Counted from the first letter of the stretch, positions 36,758-48,000 are shown. The stretch is 64,000 nt of DNA from Allochromatium humboldtianum (GCF_013385175.1 NZ_JABZEO010000003.1:124001-188000), one strand, 5' to 3'. Translations and numbers: made by a program. The notes: generated from the letters alone by a model not told the origin.

Positions 36758-37285
36758 TTACTCCAACCCATCAATCAGCTTATCGAGCGCTTCAGGCGTC
36801 AGCTTCTCGTGATAGACCTTGTCGAGCAGCACCGCCGGCGCATCGCGACAGGCCCCCAGACACTCGACTTCCTTGAGCGTGAAGCGCCCATCGGCCGTGG
36901 TCTCGCCCACCTTGACGCCGTACTTGTGCTCGACGTGTTCGATGAGTTCCTCCGACCCATTGAGCATGCACGAGATGCTGTTGCAGACACAGACCTTGTG
37001 CCGCCCCTGCGGCTCCAGATCGTACATGCCATAGAAGGTCGCGACCTCATAGACCGAGACCGCCGGCATATCGAGATAGGCCGCCACGTCGTCCATCAGC
37101 TCGGTCGTCAGCCAGCCGCCGTTGGCGTCCTGGACGATGGACAGCGCCGGCATCACCGCCGACTGTTTCCACTCGGGCGGATACTTGGCGATGTGCGCGT
37201 CGATGGCCTCGCGGATCTCGGGCTTGAACAGCTCGGATTTGTCGACGTCATGTTCGACGGCCAAGGGTGCGTTGCGAAAGCTCAT
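36758..37285 (-). CDS. nuoE: NADH-quinone oxidoreductase subunit E ([2Fe-2S])
   Basis: Thioredoxin-fold subunit with cluster N1a. The 175 residues contain the four expected cysteines as CNSISC (C-x4-C) and CLGAC (C-x3-C), plus the conserved EVATFYGMY segment. The ATG shares one base with the nuoD stop (TGATG), and nuoF begins 4 bases after its stop. Confidence 0.97.
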   Translation of the reverse strand: MSFRNAPLAVEHDVDKSELFKPEIREAIDAHIAKYPPEWKQSAVMPALSIVQDANGGWLTTELMDDVAAYLDMPAVSVYEVATFYGMYDLEPQGRHKVCVCNSISCMLNGSEELIEHVEHKYGVKVGETTADGRFTLKEVECLGACRDAPAVLLDKVYHEKLTPEALDKLIDGLE

Positions 37286-38541
37286 CAGCGGTCGATCTCC
37301 CCGAACACGATATCCAGTGTGCCGATGATGGCCACCACGTCGGCCAGCATGTGGCCCCTGGACATCTCATCCAGCGCGGCCAGATGCGGAAAACCGGGCG
37401 CGCGCACCTTCAACCGATAGGGTTTGTTGGCGCCATCCGAGACGATGTAGCAGCCGAACTCGCCCTTGGGCGCCTCGACGGCGGCATAGACCTCGCCGGG
37501 CGGCGGACAATAGCCCTCGGTGAAGAGTTTGAAGTGATGGATCAAGGCTTCCATGTTCTCCTTGACCTCGGCGCGCTTGGGCGGCACCACCTTGTGATCG
37601 TCGATGGCGACCGGCCCCGGATTGGCGCGCAGCCAGTCGACGCACTGGCGGATGATGCGGTTGGACTGGCGCATCTCCTCCATGCGCACCAGATAGCGAT
37701 CGTAGCAGTCGCCATTCACGCCGACCGGAATATCGAAATCGACCTGATGATAGGCCGCATAGGGCTGCTTCTTGCGCAGATCCCATTCGATGCCGGAGCC
37801 GCGCAACATGGGACCGGTGAAGCCGAGTTGCAATGCCCGCTCCGGCGAGACCACACCGATGCCCACGGTGCGCTGCTTCCAGATCCGGTTGTCGGTGAGC
37901 AGGGTCTCGTACTCATCGACATGACCGGGGAAGCGGTCGGCAAAGTCCTGGATGAAATCGAGCAGCGAGCCGTCGCGGGCACTGTTGCGCTGGGCGATCT
38001 CGCGCGCGCTGTGCCACTTGGACTTGCCCTCGTAACGCGGCATGGTGTCGGGCAGATCGCGATGCACACCGCCCGGACGATAATAGGTCGCGTGCATACG
38101 CGCGCCCGAGACCGCCTCATAGCAGTCGAGCAGATCCTCGCGCTCGCGGAAGCAGTAGAGGAAGACGCTCATGGCGCCGATGTCGATCGCATGGGCGGCG
38201 AGCCACATCAAGTGGTTCAGGATGCGCGTGATCTCGTCGAACAGCGTGCGGATGTACTGCGCGCGCTCCGGCGCCTCGACGCCGAGCAGCTTCTCGATGG
38301 CGCGCACATAGCCGTGCTCGTTGCACATCATGGACACATAGTCCAGACGGTCCATGTAGCCGATGGACTGATTGTACGGCTTGTATTCGGCCAGCTTTTC
38401 GGTGCCGCGATGCAGCAACCCGATATGCGGATCGGCGCGTTCGATGACCTCGCCGTCCATCTCCAGCACCAGACGCAGCACGCCGTGCGCGGACGGATGC
38501 TGGGGGCCGAAGTTCAGGGTGTAATTGCGGATCTCAGGCAT
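37285..38541 (-). CDS. nuoD: NADH-quinone oxidoreductase subunit D
   Basis: Hydrogenase-large-subunit-like protein that lines the quinone site. The 418 residues include [15 protein letters not shown] (quinone-site His, about residues 11-25), [10 protein letters not shown] and the C-terminal DIVFGEIDR. It is separate from nuoC, not fused as in E. coli. Its start overlaps the nuoC stop by 8 bases. Confidence 0.97.
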   Translation of the reverse strand: MPEIRNYTLNFGPQHPSAHGVLRLVLEMDGEVIERADPHIGLLHRGTEKLAEYKPYNQSIGYMDRLDYVSMMCNEHGYVRAIEKLLGVEAPERAQYIRTLFDEITRILNHLMWLAAHAIDIGAMSVFLYCFREREDLLDCYEAVSGARMHATYYRPGGVHRDLPDTMPRYEGKSKWHSAREIAQRNSARDGSLLDFIQDFADRFPGHVDEYETLLTDNRIWKQRTVGIGVVSPERALQLGFTGPMLRGSGIEWDLRKKQPYAAYHQVDFDIPVGVNGDCYDRYLVRMEEMRQSNRIIRQCVDWLRANPGPVAIDDHKVVPPKRAEVKENMEALIHHFKLFTEGYCPPPGEVYAAVEAPKGEFGCYIVSDGANKPYRLKVRAPGFPHLAALDEMSRGHMLADVVAIIGTLDIVFGEIDR

Positions 38542-39241
38542 GACGGGCTTCCTCGCCGGGACCGACGTAACGGCTGTCCTCGCGGATCACGCGGGGCACC
38601 AGCACGCGCGGTTCGATGGAGACCGGCTCGTAGACGACGCGCTTGAGCTCGGGGTCGTAACGCATCTCGACCTGACCGCTGAGCGGGAAGTCCTTGCGGA
38701 ACGGATGGCCGACGAAACCATAGTCGGTGAGGATGCGGCGCAGATCCGGATGCCCCCGGAAGAGAATGCCGTAGAGATCGAAGGCTTCACGCTCGAACCA
38801 GTTGGCCGAGTCCCAGACCGGGATCAGCGAATCGACGATGGGCGCAGCCGCACCGACATGCACGCGCAGCCGCAACCGATGATTGTGGGCAAGCGAGAGC
38901 AGATGGACCACTACGCCGAAACGTCTGGGATCATCGGCTTCGATCCGAAGGTCGCGGTCGACACCGCGCCCGAAGCCCGTCGCTGACGCCTCATCGGTTT
39001 CCCACTCCGAACGACCATAGGCGGCATAGTCGACGCCGCAGAGATCGATCAACTGCTCGAAGCGGAAGTCGTCGTGATCGCGCAGGGTCCGGGCCACGTC
39101 GAGCAGCCGTTCAGCGGGCACGTCCAGAGTCAGCTCGTCGAATGCGTCGATCAGCTCGAAGTCCGACTCAGCGAAATGCGCGCGAATGGCCGCAGCAAGC
39201 GCGTCCACCCTGGCGGTGCGGGTCAGGATGTGTGTCACCAT
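38534..39241 (-). CDS. nuoC: NADH-quinone oxidoreductase subunit C
   Basis: Peripheral-arm subunit of complex I. The 235 residues carry the family signature [24 protein letters not shown]-type block ([14 protein letters not shown] at about residues 148-161) followed by [16 protein letters not shown] short insertion rich in Asp/Arg sits around residues 80-105. It is 15 bases after nuoB and overlaps nuoD. Confidence 0.96.
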   Translation of the reverse strand: MVTHILTRTARVDALAAAIRAHFAESDFELIDAFDELTLDVPAERLLDVARTLRDHDDFRFEQLIDLCGVDYAAYGRSEWETDEASATGFGRGVDRDLRIEADDPRRFGVVVHLLSLAHNHRLRLRVHVGAAAPIVDSLIPVWDSANWFEREAFDLYGILFRGHPDLRRILTDYGFVGHPFRKDFPLSGQVEMRYDPELKRVVYEPVSIEPRVLVPRVIREDSRYVGPGEEARHA

Positions 39242-39256
39242 GATCTCTGAAGGAAC

Positions 39257-39723
<467 letters not shown>

Positions 39724-39733
<10 letters not shown>

Positions 39734-40080
39734 TCCAGGGCCCCCTTCTTCCACTCATAGATGAAGCCAACGACCAGGATCCCGAGAAACACGACCATGG
39801 CCCAGAAGGCGAAGAGGCCCAGCTCACCGAGCGCAACGGCCCAGGGGAAGAGGAACGCGATCTCCAGATCGAAGATGATGAACAGGATGGCGACCAGATA
39901 GTACCGGACGTCGAATTTCATGCGGGCGCTCTCGAACGCCTCGAAGCCGCATTCGTAAGGGGAATCCTTTTCGCTATCGGGACGCCGGGGGCCAAGCAGA
40001 TAGCCCATGACCAGCGGACCCACGCCAACCAGAATCCCGACCAGGATGAAGATCAGGATCGGCAGATAGTTGTCGAGCAC
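39724..40080 (-). CDS. nuoA: NADH-quinone oxidoreductase subunit A
   Basis: First gene of the nuo operon; a 118-residue membrane subunit with three helices. The loop motif [22 protein letters not shown] and the second-helix [17 protein letters not shown] are conserved. The start is a GTG at 40080 preceded by GAGAGGGGAC. A sigma-70-type promoter lies about 50-75 bases upstream. Confidence 0.96.
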
Positions 40081-40126
40081 TCTGTCCCCTCTCTGACATT
40101 TTTCTAATATTCGCGGCGGAACCGGG

Positions 40127-40156
40127 AGTCTAGTGCAGGGGTTGGCGCGCTGTCAA
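40127..40156 (-). promoter_or_regulatory. Sigma-70-type promoter of the nuo operon
   Basis: On the minus strand a perfect TTGACA (40156-40151) and TAGACT (40132-40127) are separated by 18 bases. The nuoA GTG begins 47 bases after the -10 box. It lies after the terminator at 40217-40253, so nuo transcription is largely independent of tpiA-secG-tRNA. Confidence 0.75.
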
Positions 40157-40216
40157 CCCTGCCATCAATCCAAATTATTTGATTTTTCAAGGCATTAGAT
40201 AATTATCAATGACACA

Positions 40217-40253
40217 AAGAAAAACGGCATACCGCGTGGGCGATATGCCGTTT
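40217..40253 (-). terminator. Intrinsic terminator after tRNA-Leu(GAG)
   Basis: On the minus strand AAACGGCATA / TATGCCGTTT form a perfect 10-bp stem with a 12-base loop. A T-rich tail (five T in a row, then CTTT) follows. It should end the tpiA-secG-tRNA transcript before nuo. Confidence 0.85.
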
Positions 40254-40258
40254 ATTGT

Positions 40259-40343
40259 TGGTGCCGACGGCCAGACTCGAACTGGCACGGCTTGCGCCAC
40301 TACCCCCTCAAGATAGCGTGTCTACCAATTTCACCACGTCGGC
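40259..40343 (-). tRNA. tRNA-Leu (anticodon GAG)
   Basis: The minus strand folds as an 85-nt class II tRNA. The acceptor stem is GCCGACG/CGTCGGC, followed by discriminator A and an encoded CCA. AATTGGTAGAC lies in the D arm. The anticodon stem CTATC/GGTAG has loop TTGAGGG, giving GAG. A long variable arm and a T arm with AGTTCGAGTCT follow. It sits just downstream of secG, a common gammaproteobacterial arrangement. Confidence 0.96.
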
Positions 40344-40354
40344 TAAAACTGTAC

Positions 40355-40813
40355 TCATTGCTCATCGGCAGCTTGCTCGCCGCCGGACGAGGTTTCTGGT
40401 TCAGACGCCCCCTGCGCGGCTGGAGCAACCGGCACATCGGAAGCGGCTGATTCATTGGTCATCACGGTTGCACCTGGAATCGCGGGTACATCCGAATTTT
40501 CCGGACTCGGCGCGGATTCGATCGGGGCATTCGGGACGACGACCGTGTCGCCCATTTTATCCATCAATCCAGCCGGTCCGCTAGCCTGAGTCGCATAATA
40601 AGCCAGCGCCATGCTCGTCAGGAAAAACAGCGCCGCCAGGATCGCCGTGAGCCGCGTCAGAAACGAACCCGACCCTTGGGCACCGAAGACGGTCGCCGAG
40701 GCGCCGCTACCGAAGGCCGCACCCGCATCCGCACCCTTTCCGTGCTGGATCAGCACCAGACCGATCAGACCCAGCGACAGAAAGACTTGGAAGACTGTCA
40801 GAATCGTTTGCAT
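40355..40813 (-). CDS. secG: Preprotein translocase subunit SecG
   Basis: Auxiliary subunit of the SecYEG channel. The 152 residues have two membrane helices (about 4-22 and 52-72) separated by the conserved loop LIQHGKGADAGAAFGSGASATVFG. The C-terminal half (about 80-152) is an acidic, Ala/Pro/Ser-rich tail longer than in E. coli (110 residues in total). It is 22 bases downstream of tpiA and followed by tRNA-Leu(GAG). Confidence 0.95.
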   Translation of the reverse strand: MQTILTVFQVFLSLGLIGLVLIQHGKGADAGAAFGSGASATVFGAQGSGSFLTRLTAILAALFFLTSMALAYYATQASGPAGLMDKMGDTVVVPNAPIESAPSPENSDVPAIPGATVMTNESAASDVPVAPAAQGASEPETSSGGEQAADEQ

Positions 40814-40835
40814 GCGTTACTCAACAATGGGCGTC

Positions 40836-41597
40836 TCAAGCCGCCGTCTCTCCAGCCTGGCAGATCGCCAGAAAATCCTCGACCACCAGCGAAGCACCGC
40901 CGATTAGACCGCCATCGATATCGCTCATTGCCAGCAGCTCGGCGGCGTTCGACGGCTTCATGCTGCCGCCGTAGAGAATCCGGACCTTCTCGGCGATCGC
41001 GGCATCATGTGCGGCGATACGACGACGAATGAAGGCATGGACTTCTTGCGCCTGCTCGGGCGTAGCTGTTTTGCCGGTTCCGATCGCCCAGACCGGCTCA
41101 TACGCAATTTCGATCCGACCGAAGGATTCGATGCCATTGGCTTCGATGATCGCGTCGATCTGCCCCGCAATCACGGGCTCCATAAAGCCTTGCTCGCGCT
41201 GTTCGAGCGTCTCGCCAACGCAGAGGATGGGCGTCATGCCGGCGGACACGACCATCGCCAGCTTTTTGGCCACGATAGCGTCGGTCTCGCCATAGTATTC
41301 ACGACGCTCGGAGTGCCCGCAGATCACATAGCGGCATCCGAACTCGTTCAGCATCCCAGCCGAGATTTCGCCCGTGTAGGCGCCACTCGCTTCGACGCTG
41401 ACATTCTGCGCTCCGATCCGGACCGCGCTGCCAGCCAGCAGGCGCTGACCAGCCTCCAGAAACACGAAGGGCACGCAGACCGCAATCTCGGCCTTGCTCA
41501 TTCCGCTCGAACCCGCGAGGACACCTTGAATCAGCGACTCGGCGCTGGCGCGGGTGCCATTCATCTTCCAGTTACCGGCGATCAGGGGCTGGCGCAT
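40836..41597 (-). CDS. tpiA: Triosephosphate isomerase
   Basis: Interconverts dihydroxyacetone phosphate and glyceraldehyde-3-phosphate in glycolysis, gluconeogenesis and the Calvin cycle. The 253 residues have GNWKMNG with the catalytic Lys (about 8-14), the electrophilic His in CGHSERR, the catalytic Glu in AYEPVWAIGTGKTATPEQ, and the phosphate-binding YGGSMKPSNA and GGLIGGASL. It is first in a tpiA-secG-tRNA unit. Confidence 0.97.
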   Translation of the reverse strand: MRQPLIAGNWKMNGTRASAESLIQGVLAGSSGMSKAEIAVCVPFVFLEAGQRLLAGSAVRIGAQNVSVEASGAYTGEISAGMLNEFGCRYVICGHSERREYYGETDAIVAKKLAMVVSAGMTPILCVGETLEQREQGFMEPVIAGQIDAIIEANGIESFGRIEIAYEPVWAIGTGKTATPEQAQEVHAFIRRRIAAHDAAIAEKVRILYGGSMKPSNAAELLAMSDIDGGLIGGASLVVEDFLAICQAGETAA

Positions 41598-41659
41598 GGC
41601 GATACGGCTCCATGTTTCGTTGCTCAGAGACTCGGGCTAGCACTCGAAGCGAGCCGGCG

Positions 41660-41687
41660 ATTATAGACACTTTCGCGCGTTCCGCAA
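41660..41687 (-). promoter_or_regulatory. Promoter of tpiA-secG-tRNA-Leu
   Basis: On the minus strand TTGCGG and a perfect TATAAT are spaced by 16 bases, and the -10 box ends about 60 bases before the tpiA ATG. Confidence 0.6.
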
Positions 41688-41751
41688 GCCCCTTGTGAAC
41701 GCGAAATTACGATGCTTAATCCGGAACGCGCTTTCGGCTACACTCGCGAGC

Positions 41752-42231
41752 ATGGCAAAAGGTAACAAAAAAACATCCGACGGCAGCTCGACCATCGCCC
41801 TCAACAAGAAGGCCGGGCACGACTATTTCATCGAGCAGCGTCTCGAGTGCGGACTCGTGCTCGAAGGCTGGGAAGTCAAGAGCCTGCGCGCCGGGCGCGT
41901 TCAGCTCAAGGAGAGCTATGTCAAGATCCTCCATGCCGAGGCGTTCCTCATCGGTGCGCACATCTCGGCGCTGGCGACCGCCTCGACCCATATCCATCCA
42001 GATCCGACCCGTAGCCGCAAGCTGCTGCTCAAGCGCTCGGAGCTCAACCGGCTGATCGGTCTCACCGAACGTGCCGGTTATACCCTGATCCCGACGGCGA
42101 TGTACTGGAAGCGCGGACGCGCCAAGCTCGAGATCGGTCTGGCCAAGGGCAAGAAGCAGCACGACAAGCGCGCCACCGAGCGCGACCGCGACTGGCAGCG
42201 CGAAAAGGAGCGCATCTTCAAGACCGGCTGA
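41752..42231 (+). CDS. smpB: SsrA-binding protein SmpB
   Basis: Binds tmRNA and delivers it to stalled ribosomes. The 159 residues begin [21 protein letters not shown]. They carry the OB-fold core with [24 protein letters not shown] and [11 protein letters not shown], and the basic C-terminal tail KGKKQHDKR. The start at 41752 is chosen over an upstream in-frame ATG-like codon because the N-terminus fits the family. tmRNA follows 67 bases downstream, the classical linkage. Confidence 0.97.
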   Translation: MAKGNKKTSDGSSTIALNKKAGHDYFIEQRLECGLVLEGWEVKSLRAGRVQLKESYVKILHAEAFLIGAHISALATASTHIHPDPTRSRKLLLKRSELNRLIGLTERAGYTLIPTAMYWKRGRAKLEIGLAKGKKQHDKRATERDRDWQREKERIFKTG

Positions 42232-42253
42232 GGTCAGGCGGCGACTTTTTCGG

Positions 42254-42282
42254 TTGCCCTGGAACCAAAGCTTCCCTATATT
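42254..42282 (+). promoter_or_regulatory. Promoter of ssrA
   Basis: TTGCCC (42254-42259) and TATATT (42277-42282) are spaced by 17 bases, ending 16 bases before the mature tmRNA 5' end. Confidence 0.65.
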
Positions 42283-42298
42283 GACCAACCTCTCACTT

Positions 42299-42656
42299 GG
42301 GGGCGACATGGCTTCGACGTGGGTCGCAAAACCTGAGGTGCATGCCGAGGTGCGGGAAACCTCGTAAAACCATCCGCAAACCAATAGTTGCCAACGACGA
42401 CAACTACGCTCTCGCTGCTTAATCCCAGCGGGCCTCAGACCGCTGCCTGCCTATGGACGGCGGATTCCTGGGGTAAAAACACATAGGATCGCGGTGACGG
42501 GCGTCCGGACCTGATCCGCTAAAACCTAACGGAATCGCCGACTGATCGCCCTGCCCCTTGGGCGGCGGAAGGCTAAAAACAATAAAGCGGGCTAAGCATG
42601 TAGGACCAATGGCAGAGGGCTTGCGGACGCGGGTTCGATTCCCGCCGCCTCCACCA
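42299..42656 (+). ncRNA. ssrA: Transfer-messenger RNA (tmRNA)
   Basis: One-piece tmRNA of 358 nt. The 5' end GGGGGCG pairs with CGCCTCC at the 3' end, followed by an encoded ACCA. The tRNA-like domain is visible in GGCTTCGACG near the 5' end and GGTTCGATTCC near the 3' end. The tag reading frame (42390-42422) codes ANDDNYALAA followed by TAA, the usual gammaproteobacterial degradation tag. smpB lies immediately upstream. Its 3' end is a frequent integration site, and a defence operon does lie directly downstream, although no duplicated end is seen. Confidence 0.97.
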
Positions 42657-42680
42657 AATACTCGTCCACGGACGCTCACA

Positions 42681-42703
42681 AACCCGCTTAAGTGCGGGTT
42701 TTT
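42681..42703 (+). terminator. Intrinsic terminator of ssrA
   Basis: AACCCGC / GCGGGTT stem with loop TTAAGT followed by TTTC, beginning 25 bases after the tmRNA 3' end. Confidence 0.85.
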
Positions 42704-42732
42704 CATGCCTGTACGCTCCTCATGCAGGCATG
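42704..42732. repeat. Inverted repeat between ssrA terminator and jetA
   Basis: CATGCCTG and CAGGCATG are perfect inverted 8-mers separated by 13 bases, just after the ssrA terminator. They may be an operator for the defence operon or an integration scar. Confidence 0.4.
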
Positions 42733-42853
42733 TCCGTCCATTGACATCATCCAAACTGGGGCGACATTGGCGGCAAGCGATCCGCTACTACATGGAGTTA
42801 CCCCGTGCCCCAGCACAGACCATGGAAAGTGAGTTTTTGGGGATCGAGGCACG

Positions 42854-44314
42854 ATGAAAGCAGACAAGGCTATCGCGACCTACCGACGCATGCGGACTCA
42901 GCCCCTGTGGCGTCTGCTGGCCTCGGACAACGGCCCCACTGTCATTGGCCTGCTTCAAATCCATCTCTATGAGAGCGAGCAAAGCCTTCCCGCCTCCACT
43001 TTTCATGAGCGGATCGGGAGGAGTTTGGAAGTGCTTCGCGCTCAAGGTGAGGATTTCCCCCAAACCGCCCAAGCCTATGTCGCCAACTGGCTCGCCGATG
43101 GCTATCTGGAGCGCCGCTTTCCGGCCGGCGCTTCCGAGGAGGAATATGAACTCTCCACGGCAGCCATCGAGGCTATTCGCTTTGTCTCTGGGCTGACGCA
43201 GCCCCACTCCGCTGCGACCGAGAGCCGTCTGACACTCGTCATCGAAGCGCTGACCCGGCTTGCCGAGGACACCGACACCGACAAGTTCCGCCGCATCGAT
43301 CGGCTCATGGCCGAGCAGGCGCGTATCGACAAGGAGATAGACGCCATCCAGAAGGGGCAGATGCGCGTGCTTCCTCATGCAGCGGCGCTGGAACGCACGC
43401 GGGAGATCATCACGCTGGCCGACGATCTTGCGGGCGACTTCCGGCGCGTGCGTAATCAGTTCGAGCAACTGAATCGAGATCTCCGTGAGCGCCTCATGGA
43501 CAATGATGGCAATCGGGGCGAGGTGCTGGATTCGCTGTTTGCCGGAATCGACCTGATTTCAGAGAGCGAAGCGGGGCGCACCTTTTCCGCTTTCTGGCGC
43601 TTGCTAACGGACCCGGAACAGGCGGCCACCCTCGACCAGGCCCTTGATAACGTGCTGTCGCGGGAATTCGTGACTCAACTCGACGCCAAGGAGCGACGCT
43701 TCCTTCTCCGGCTGACGCGAACCCTTCTTGAGCAAGGCGGAATGGTTCATGAGGTGCTCCAGACTTTCGCTCGCAGCCTGAAGCATTTCGTTCAGAGTCG
43801 TGAGTACCTTGAGCAGCGCCGACTCAATCACCTTTTGAAGGATGCCCAGCGTGCCGCCCTCGCCCTGAAGGATGAGGTCAGGGCCACGGAAACCCTCCAG
43901 TACACGCTCGAACTCTCAAGCAGCCGTTTGCGCTCCCTATCCCAGTGGGTGCTGTACGATCCCTCCCTACAAGCCTTGCCTGGTCAGATGGCCGAAGGGG
44001 ACGCGCTGCCCATCGACCTGGAGTCTGTCGGCGAACTGATCGCTCAATCCGAGATCGATTTCCGCACGCTGAAGGCCAACGTGCTGGCCGTCCTGGAACA
44101 CCGATCCCAGGCTTCCATTGCCGACGTTCTGGAGCGGTTCCCCGCCGCACAGGGACTCGGCAGCGTGGTCGGCCTTCTGGCGTTAGGCAGTCGGCATGGT
44201 TTCCGGTCCGATCACAGCGAAACCGTGGGCTGGATTGGAGGCGACGACCAGAGTCGTAGCGCCCGAATTCCAAAGATCTTGTTTTTGAGGGAGCGGGCCA
44301 ATGAGCTGGTCTGA
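42854..44314 (+). CDS. jetA: Wadjet type I subunit JetA (DUF3375, kleisin-like)
   Basis: Wadjet systems (JetABCD) restrict circular plasmids: an SMC-like motor extrudes DNA and the JetD nuclease cuts it. JetA is the kleisin (MukF-like) subunit. The 486 residues begin with a winged-helix-like region containing WRLLASDNGPTVIGLL and YLERRFP. A helical, charged middle with coiled-coil character (about 140-390) follows, then a C-terminal winged helix. The overall look matches DUF3375. GAGG lies just before the ATG. Its end overlaps jetB by 14 bases. Identification rests mainly on the complete four-gene context. Confidence 0.87.
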   Translation: MKADKAIATYRRMRTQPLWRLLASDNGPTVIGLLQIHLYESEQSLPASTFHERIGRSLEVLRAQGEDFPQTAQAYVANWLADGYLERRFPAGASEEEYELSTAAIEAIRFVSGLTQPHSAATESRLTLVIEALTRLAEDTDTDKFRRIDRLMAEQARIDKEIDAIQKGQMRVLPHAAALERTREIITLADDLAGDFRRVRNQFEQLNRDLRERLMDNDGNRGEVLDSLFAGIDLISESEAGRTFSAFWRLLTDPEQAATLDQALDNVLSREFVTQLDAKERRFLLRLTRTLLEQGGMVHEVLQTFARSLKHFVQSREYLEQRRLNHLLKDAQRAALALKDEVRATETLQYTLELSSSRLRSLSQWVLYDPSLQALPGQMAEGDALPIDLESVGELIAQSEIDFRTLKANVLAVLEHRSQASIADVLERFPAAQGLGSVVGLLALGSRHGFRSDHSETVGWIGGDDQSRSARIPKILFLRERANELV

Positions 44315-45011
44315 GATTGACGAAGCGGCGTTGCCGGACGAAGAACGAGCGCCGGATGCAGTGCCGGCCTCCGCCAACACGCTGTTCATAGGCGATAGCG
44401 GCGAATTGCCCCTGGACACCCGGCGCGCCCTGGTACAGCTCCTGGCGGGGCCGTCACTCGATGGACACCGACACCCCAAACTCTGGCCGATCCTGATCAG
44501 AGACGAAGTGCCGATACGTCGCCGCCTCGCCGAACTGTTCCTGGAGTTGGTCATCGACCGGGACATGCAAGTCGCCTTCACCCGTCAGGCGGATACCGGT
44601 GAACTGGAGGTTCCGACCCTGCTGCGTCGCGCCCAGTTGACCTTCATCGACTCTATTCTGCTGCTCCATCTTCGCCAACGCTTGACCCAGGCAGATTCGC
44701 GGGGCGACCGCGCCGTGGTGTCGACGGATGAGATCATGGAGTTCCTCAACCTCTATGAGCGAGCGTCCAACACCGACCGCGCCGGGTTCGTGAAACGGAT
44801 CCATGCCTCCATCGAGAAGATCAAGAAGCACAGCATCCTCCAGAAAATTCGTTCCAGTGAGGATCGATTCGAGATCTCGCCGACACTGAAGCTCCTCTTC
44901 TCGGCCGAGGAAATACAAGCCCTGACGCACTTGTATCAACGCATGGCCGCCGGTGAGCCGCCAGCGCCTGTGACTCGGACCGAATCTGATGATGAAGAGG
45001 CCGACCCATGA
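44301..45011 (+). CDS. jetB: Wadjet type I subunit JetB (DUF4194, KITE/MukE-like)
   Basis: JetB is the small winged-helix (KITE) subunit that joins the kleisin to the SMC-like JetC. The 236 residues contain the DUF4194-like pattern of two winged helices: VPIRRRLAELFLELVIDRDMQVAF (residues about 72-95, quoted in part as RRRLAELFLELVIDRD) and a later segment RFEISPTLKLLFSAEEI. The middle has AQLTFIDSILLLHLRQRL and EIMEFLNLYERA. It starts inside the end of jetA and its stop overlaps jetC by 4 bases, so translation is coupled. Confidence 0.87.
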   Translation: MSWSEIDEAALPDEERAPDAVPASANTLFIGDSGELPLDTRRALVQLLAGPSLDGHRHPKLWPILIRDEVPIRRRLAELFLELVIDRDMQVAFTRQADTGELEVPTLLRRAQLTFIDSILLLHLRQRLTQADSRGDRAVVSTDEIMEFLNLYERASNTDRAGFVKRIHASIEKIKKHSILQKIRSSEDRFEISPTLKLLFSAEEIQALTHLYQRMAAGEPPAPVTRTESDDEEADP

Positions 45012-48000
45012 TCCTGGAACCACAAACCGCCTCCTTGTTCGCCCGGGAACAATTCCGGATGGCTCGCTTGCAGGTTTACAACTGGGGAACATTCTCCGGC
45101 CTGCATGACATTGCGATCAGCGAGCGCGGCTTTCTGTTCGTAGGCCGATCCGGAGCGGGTAAATCGACTCTGCTCGATGCCATTTCGGCCCTGCTGGTGC
45201 CGCCTCAGTGGATCGACTTCAATGCCGCCGCTCGCGAGGCCGATCGCAGCGGCCGCGATCGGAATCTCGTCACCTACGTGCGTGGCGCATGGGCCGAGCA
45301 GAAGGATGGCGAATCGGGTGAAATCGCCACCCGTTATCTGCGCCCTGGGACCACATGGTCAGCCTTGGCGCTGACATACCAGAACACATTGGGTCAGACA
45401 GTGGTGCTGGTCCGGGTGTTCTGGCTGCGAGGCAGCGCCAATGGCAGTGCCGATGTCAAACGCCACTACCTCATCCTGGAGCGGCCTTTCGATCTGCGCG
45501 AACTGGAGGACTTCGGACAATCCAACTTTGACGTTCGCAAGCTCAAGCAATCGTTCCCGAATGCCTTCGTCCGCGACGAGTTCCGCCCGTATTGCGAGCG
45601 ATTCAGTCGCTTGCTCGGCATCGAGAGCGAGATGGCGCTGCGCTTGCTGCACAAGACCCAGTCGGCCAAGAATCTGGGCGACCTCAATACCTTCCTGCGC
45701 GACTTCATGCTCGACAAGCCCGAAACCTTTGAGGTGGCGAATCGCTTAGTCAGCGAATTCGACGAACTCAACGCGGCGCACCAAGCGGTCGTGACGGCGC
45801 GCGAGCAGGTGGAAACCCTGCTGCCTGCGCGAGAGCAGGATCAACATCGCGAGTCGTTGTTATCACGGCGCAATGGACTGGAGGAACTTCGGCTGGGGGT
45901 GGATGGCTACCGGGAAACCCGCCGCATTGAACTACTGAAGCAGCAGGTGGCATCTCTGGAGGTGCAAGCCGGCGGCACAGAGGGTGAGATCAGCCAGTGC
46001 AAAAGTACACTAGACAACCATAAAACGACGTTGCGAGACCTGGAGAGGCAGCACCGCGAGGCTGGTGGCGACCGGATCGAGCAGTGGGAGTCCGAGAAAT
46101 CGGGCTTGGAAACCCAACGTGCGGACCGCCTTCGCAAACGCAGTCAGGCAGAAGGGGCTTGCAAAAAGCTTGGCTGGAGCCTCCCCGACTCGCCCCAAGC
46201 CTTTGCCGAATCATTGGGTAACGCGCGGCAGGAGATCGAAAATCGGGAGCAGTTCAGCAACGAAAATCGCGAAGAACAATTTCGTCTCGCCGGTCGGAAG
46301 AAGGACGCCGAGACGGCATTTTCGCAAGCGGTGAAAGAGGTGCAGGCACTCCAGCGCCAGCCGTCGAATGTGCCTGCCGATATGCTCGAAATGCGCCGCG
46401 ACATTGCGGCTGCTATTGGGATCTCCGAGTCGGCCCTGCCCTTCGTCGGCGAACTCATCGAGGTGAAGGCCGATGAGGCCGAGTGGCGCGGCGCCATCGA
46501 GCGCGTATTGCATGGATTTGCACTCTCTCTTCTAGTGGACGAGCGTCATTATTCCGCGCTGGCCAATCACATCAACGACACCCATCTTGGGCAGCGCCTG
46601 GTGTACTACCGAACCGGCCGCCCTGAGACCTGGCAGGTCAGACCCATCGGGCCCAACTCGCTGGTCCTCAAACTGAACGTCAAGGAAGGGGCCTATTCCG
46701 ATTGGTTACAGGCTGAGCTGCGACAGCGTTTCGATTATGTGTGCGTCGACGGAATGACGTCTTTCAGGACCGCTGATCGGGCCATCACGCGGGAGGGTCA
46801 GGTCAAGCATAGCAAGACCCGACATGAGAAAGACGACCGTCGAAATGTCGGTGATCGACGAAGCTGGGTGCTCGGGTTCGACAACCGCGAGAAGCTCGCG
46901 CTCTTTCAGGCACAGGCTCAGGAACTGGCAGCCACGATCAGCCGCCTCGCAAGAGAGATCGACGCCCTGGCCTCCCAGGACAAGGACCGTGCGGACCGAG
47001 CCATGCAGTGCCAGACTCTGGTGAGTCTCCAGTGGCAGGAAATCGACGTCGTTCCGTTGCTGGACCGTATTGCCGCCATCGAGCGGCAGATCCGCGAAGC
47101 GCGTGAAGGCAATACAGCCCTGCTGCACCTTAGTGAGCGGATTGAGCAGCAACAGAAGCGGGTTGCGGAAGCCGAACAAGGCCTCCAAGACGCCAGGGTG
47201 ACGCACGAGTCGGTTCTGAAAAAAATTCGGGAAAGCACTCAAGAGCTGGAGTCTCTCCTCCAGGACGCCTCCAGGGTTCCACTGACTCCGCATCAGATTA
47301 CCGGACTCGACGAACGCTTCGACAAACAGGCGGATGTACTCAGCCTGAACAACCTCGGCAAGGTAGCGACCACTGTCGAGCGAGCGCTCAACACAGAGAT
47401 CACGGACATCGACCACGCGATCCGCGATTGCGAGAAGATCATCGAAGCGCGCTTTACCGATTTCAAACGGCAGTGGCCCATGGATGCCGGCGACATGGAT
47501 ACGAGTCTCTCCAGCGCGCCGGACTTTTTTGCCCGGCTGGTTCGGCTGGAGACGGATGGTCTGCCGGCGCATGAACACCGCTTCTTCGAGTTGCTGCAGA
47601 ACCAGAGCCACCAGAATCTGGCCGCACTCGCCTCCTACTTGCGCGATGAGCGAAAGGCCATCCTTGAACGAATGGACCTGGTGAACGACAGTCTCAGCCA
47701 AGTGCCGTTCAATCAGAGCGCCAACCAACGCACCTATCTCCACATCGACACCAGCGACCGGCAACTTGCCGACGTCAAGGAATTCCAGCAGAACATTCAG
47801 CGGGCACTCAGCCACGCCTGGAGTGAGGACCGCGAGTTTGCCGAGGCACGGTTCTCGGTCTTGCGCCAACTTGTCGAACAGCTCGCCAGTCAGGAGCCCG
47901 AGCACAGACGCTGGCGCGAGTCCGTGCTGGACGTCCGGCAGCATGTCGAGTTCATCGGGCGGGAAATCGATGAGTGCGGCGTCGAGGTCGAGATCTACCG

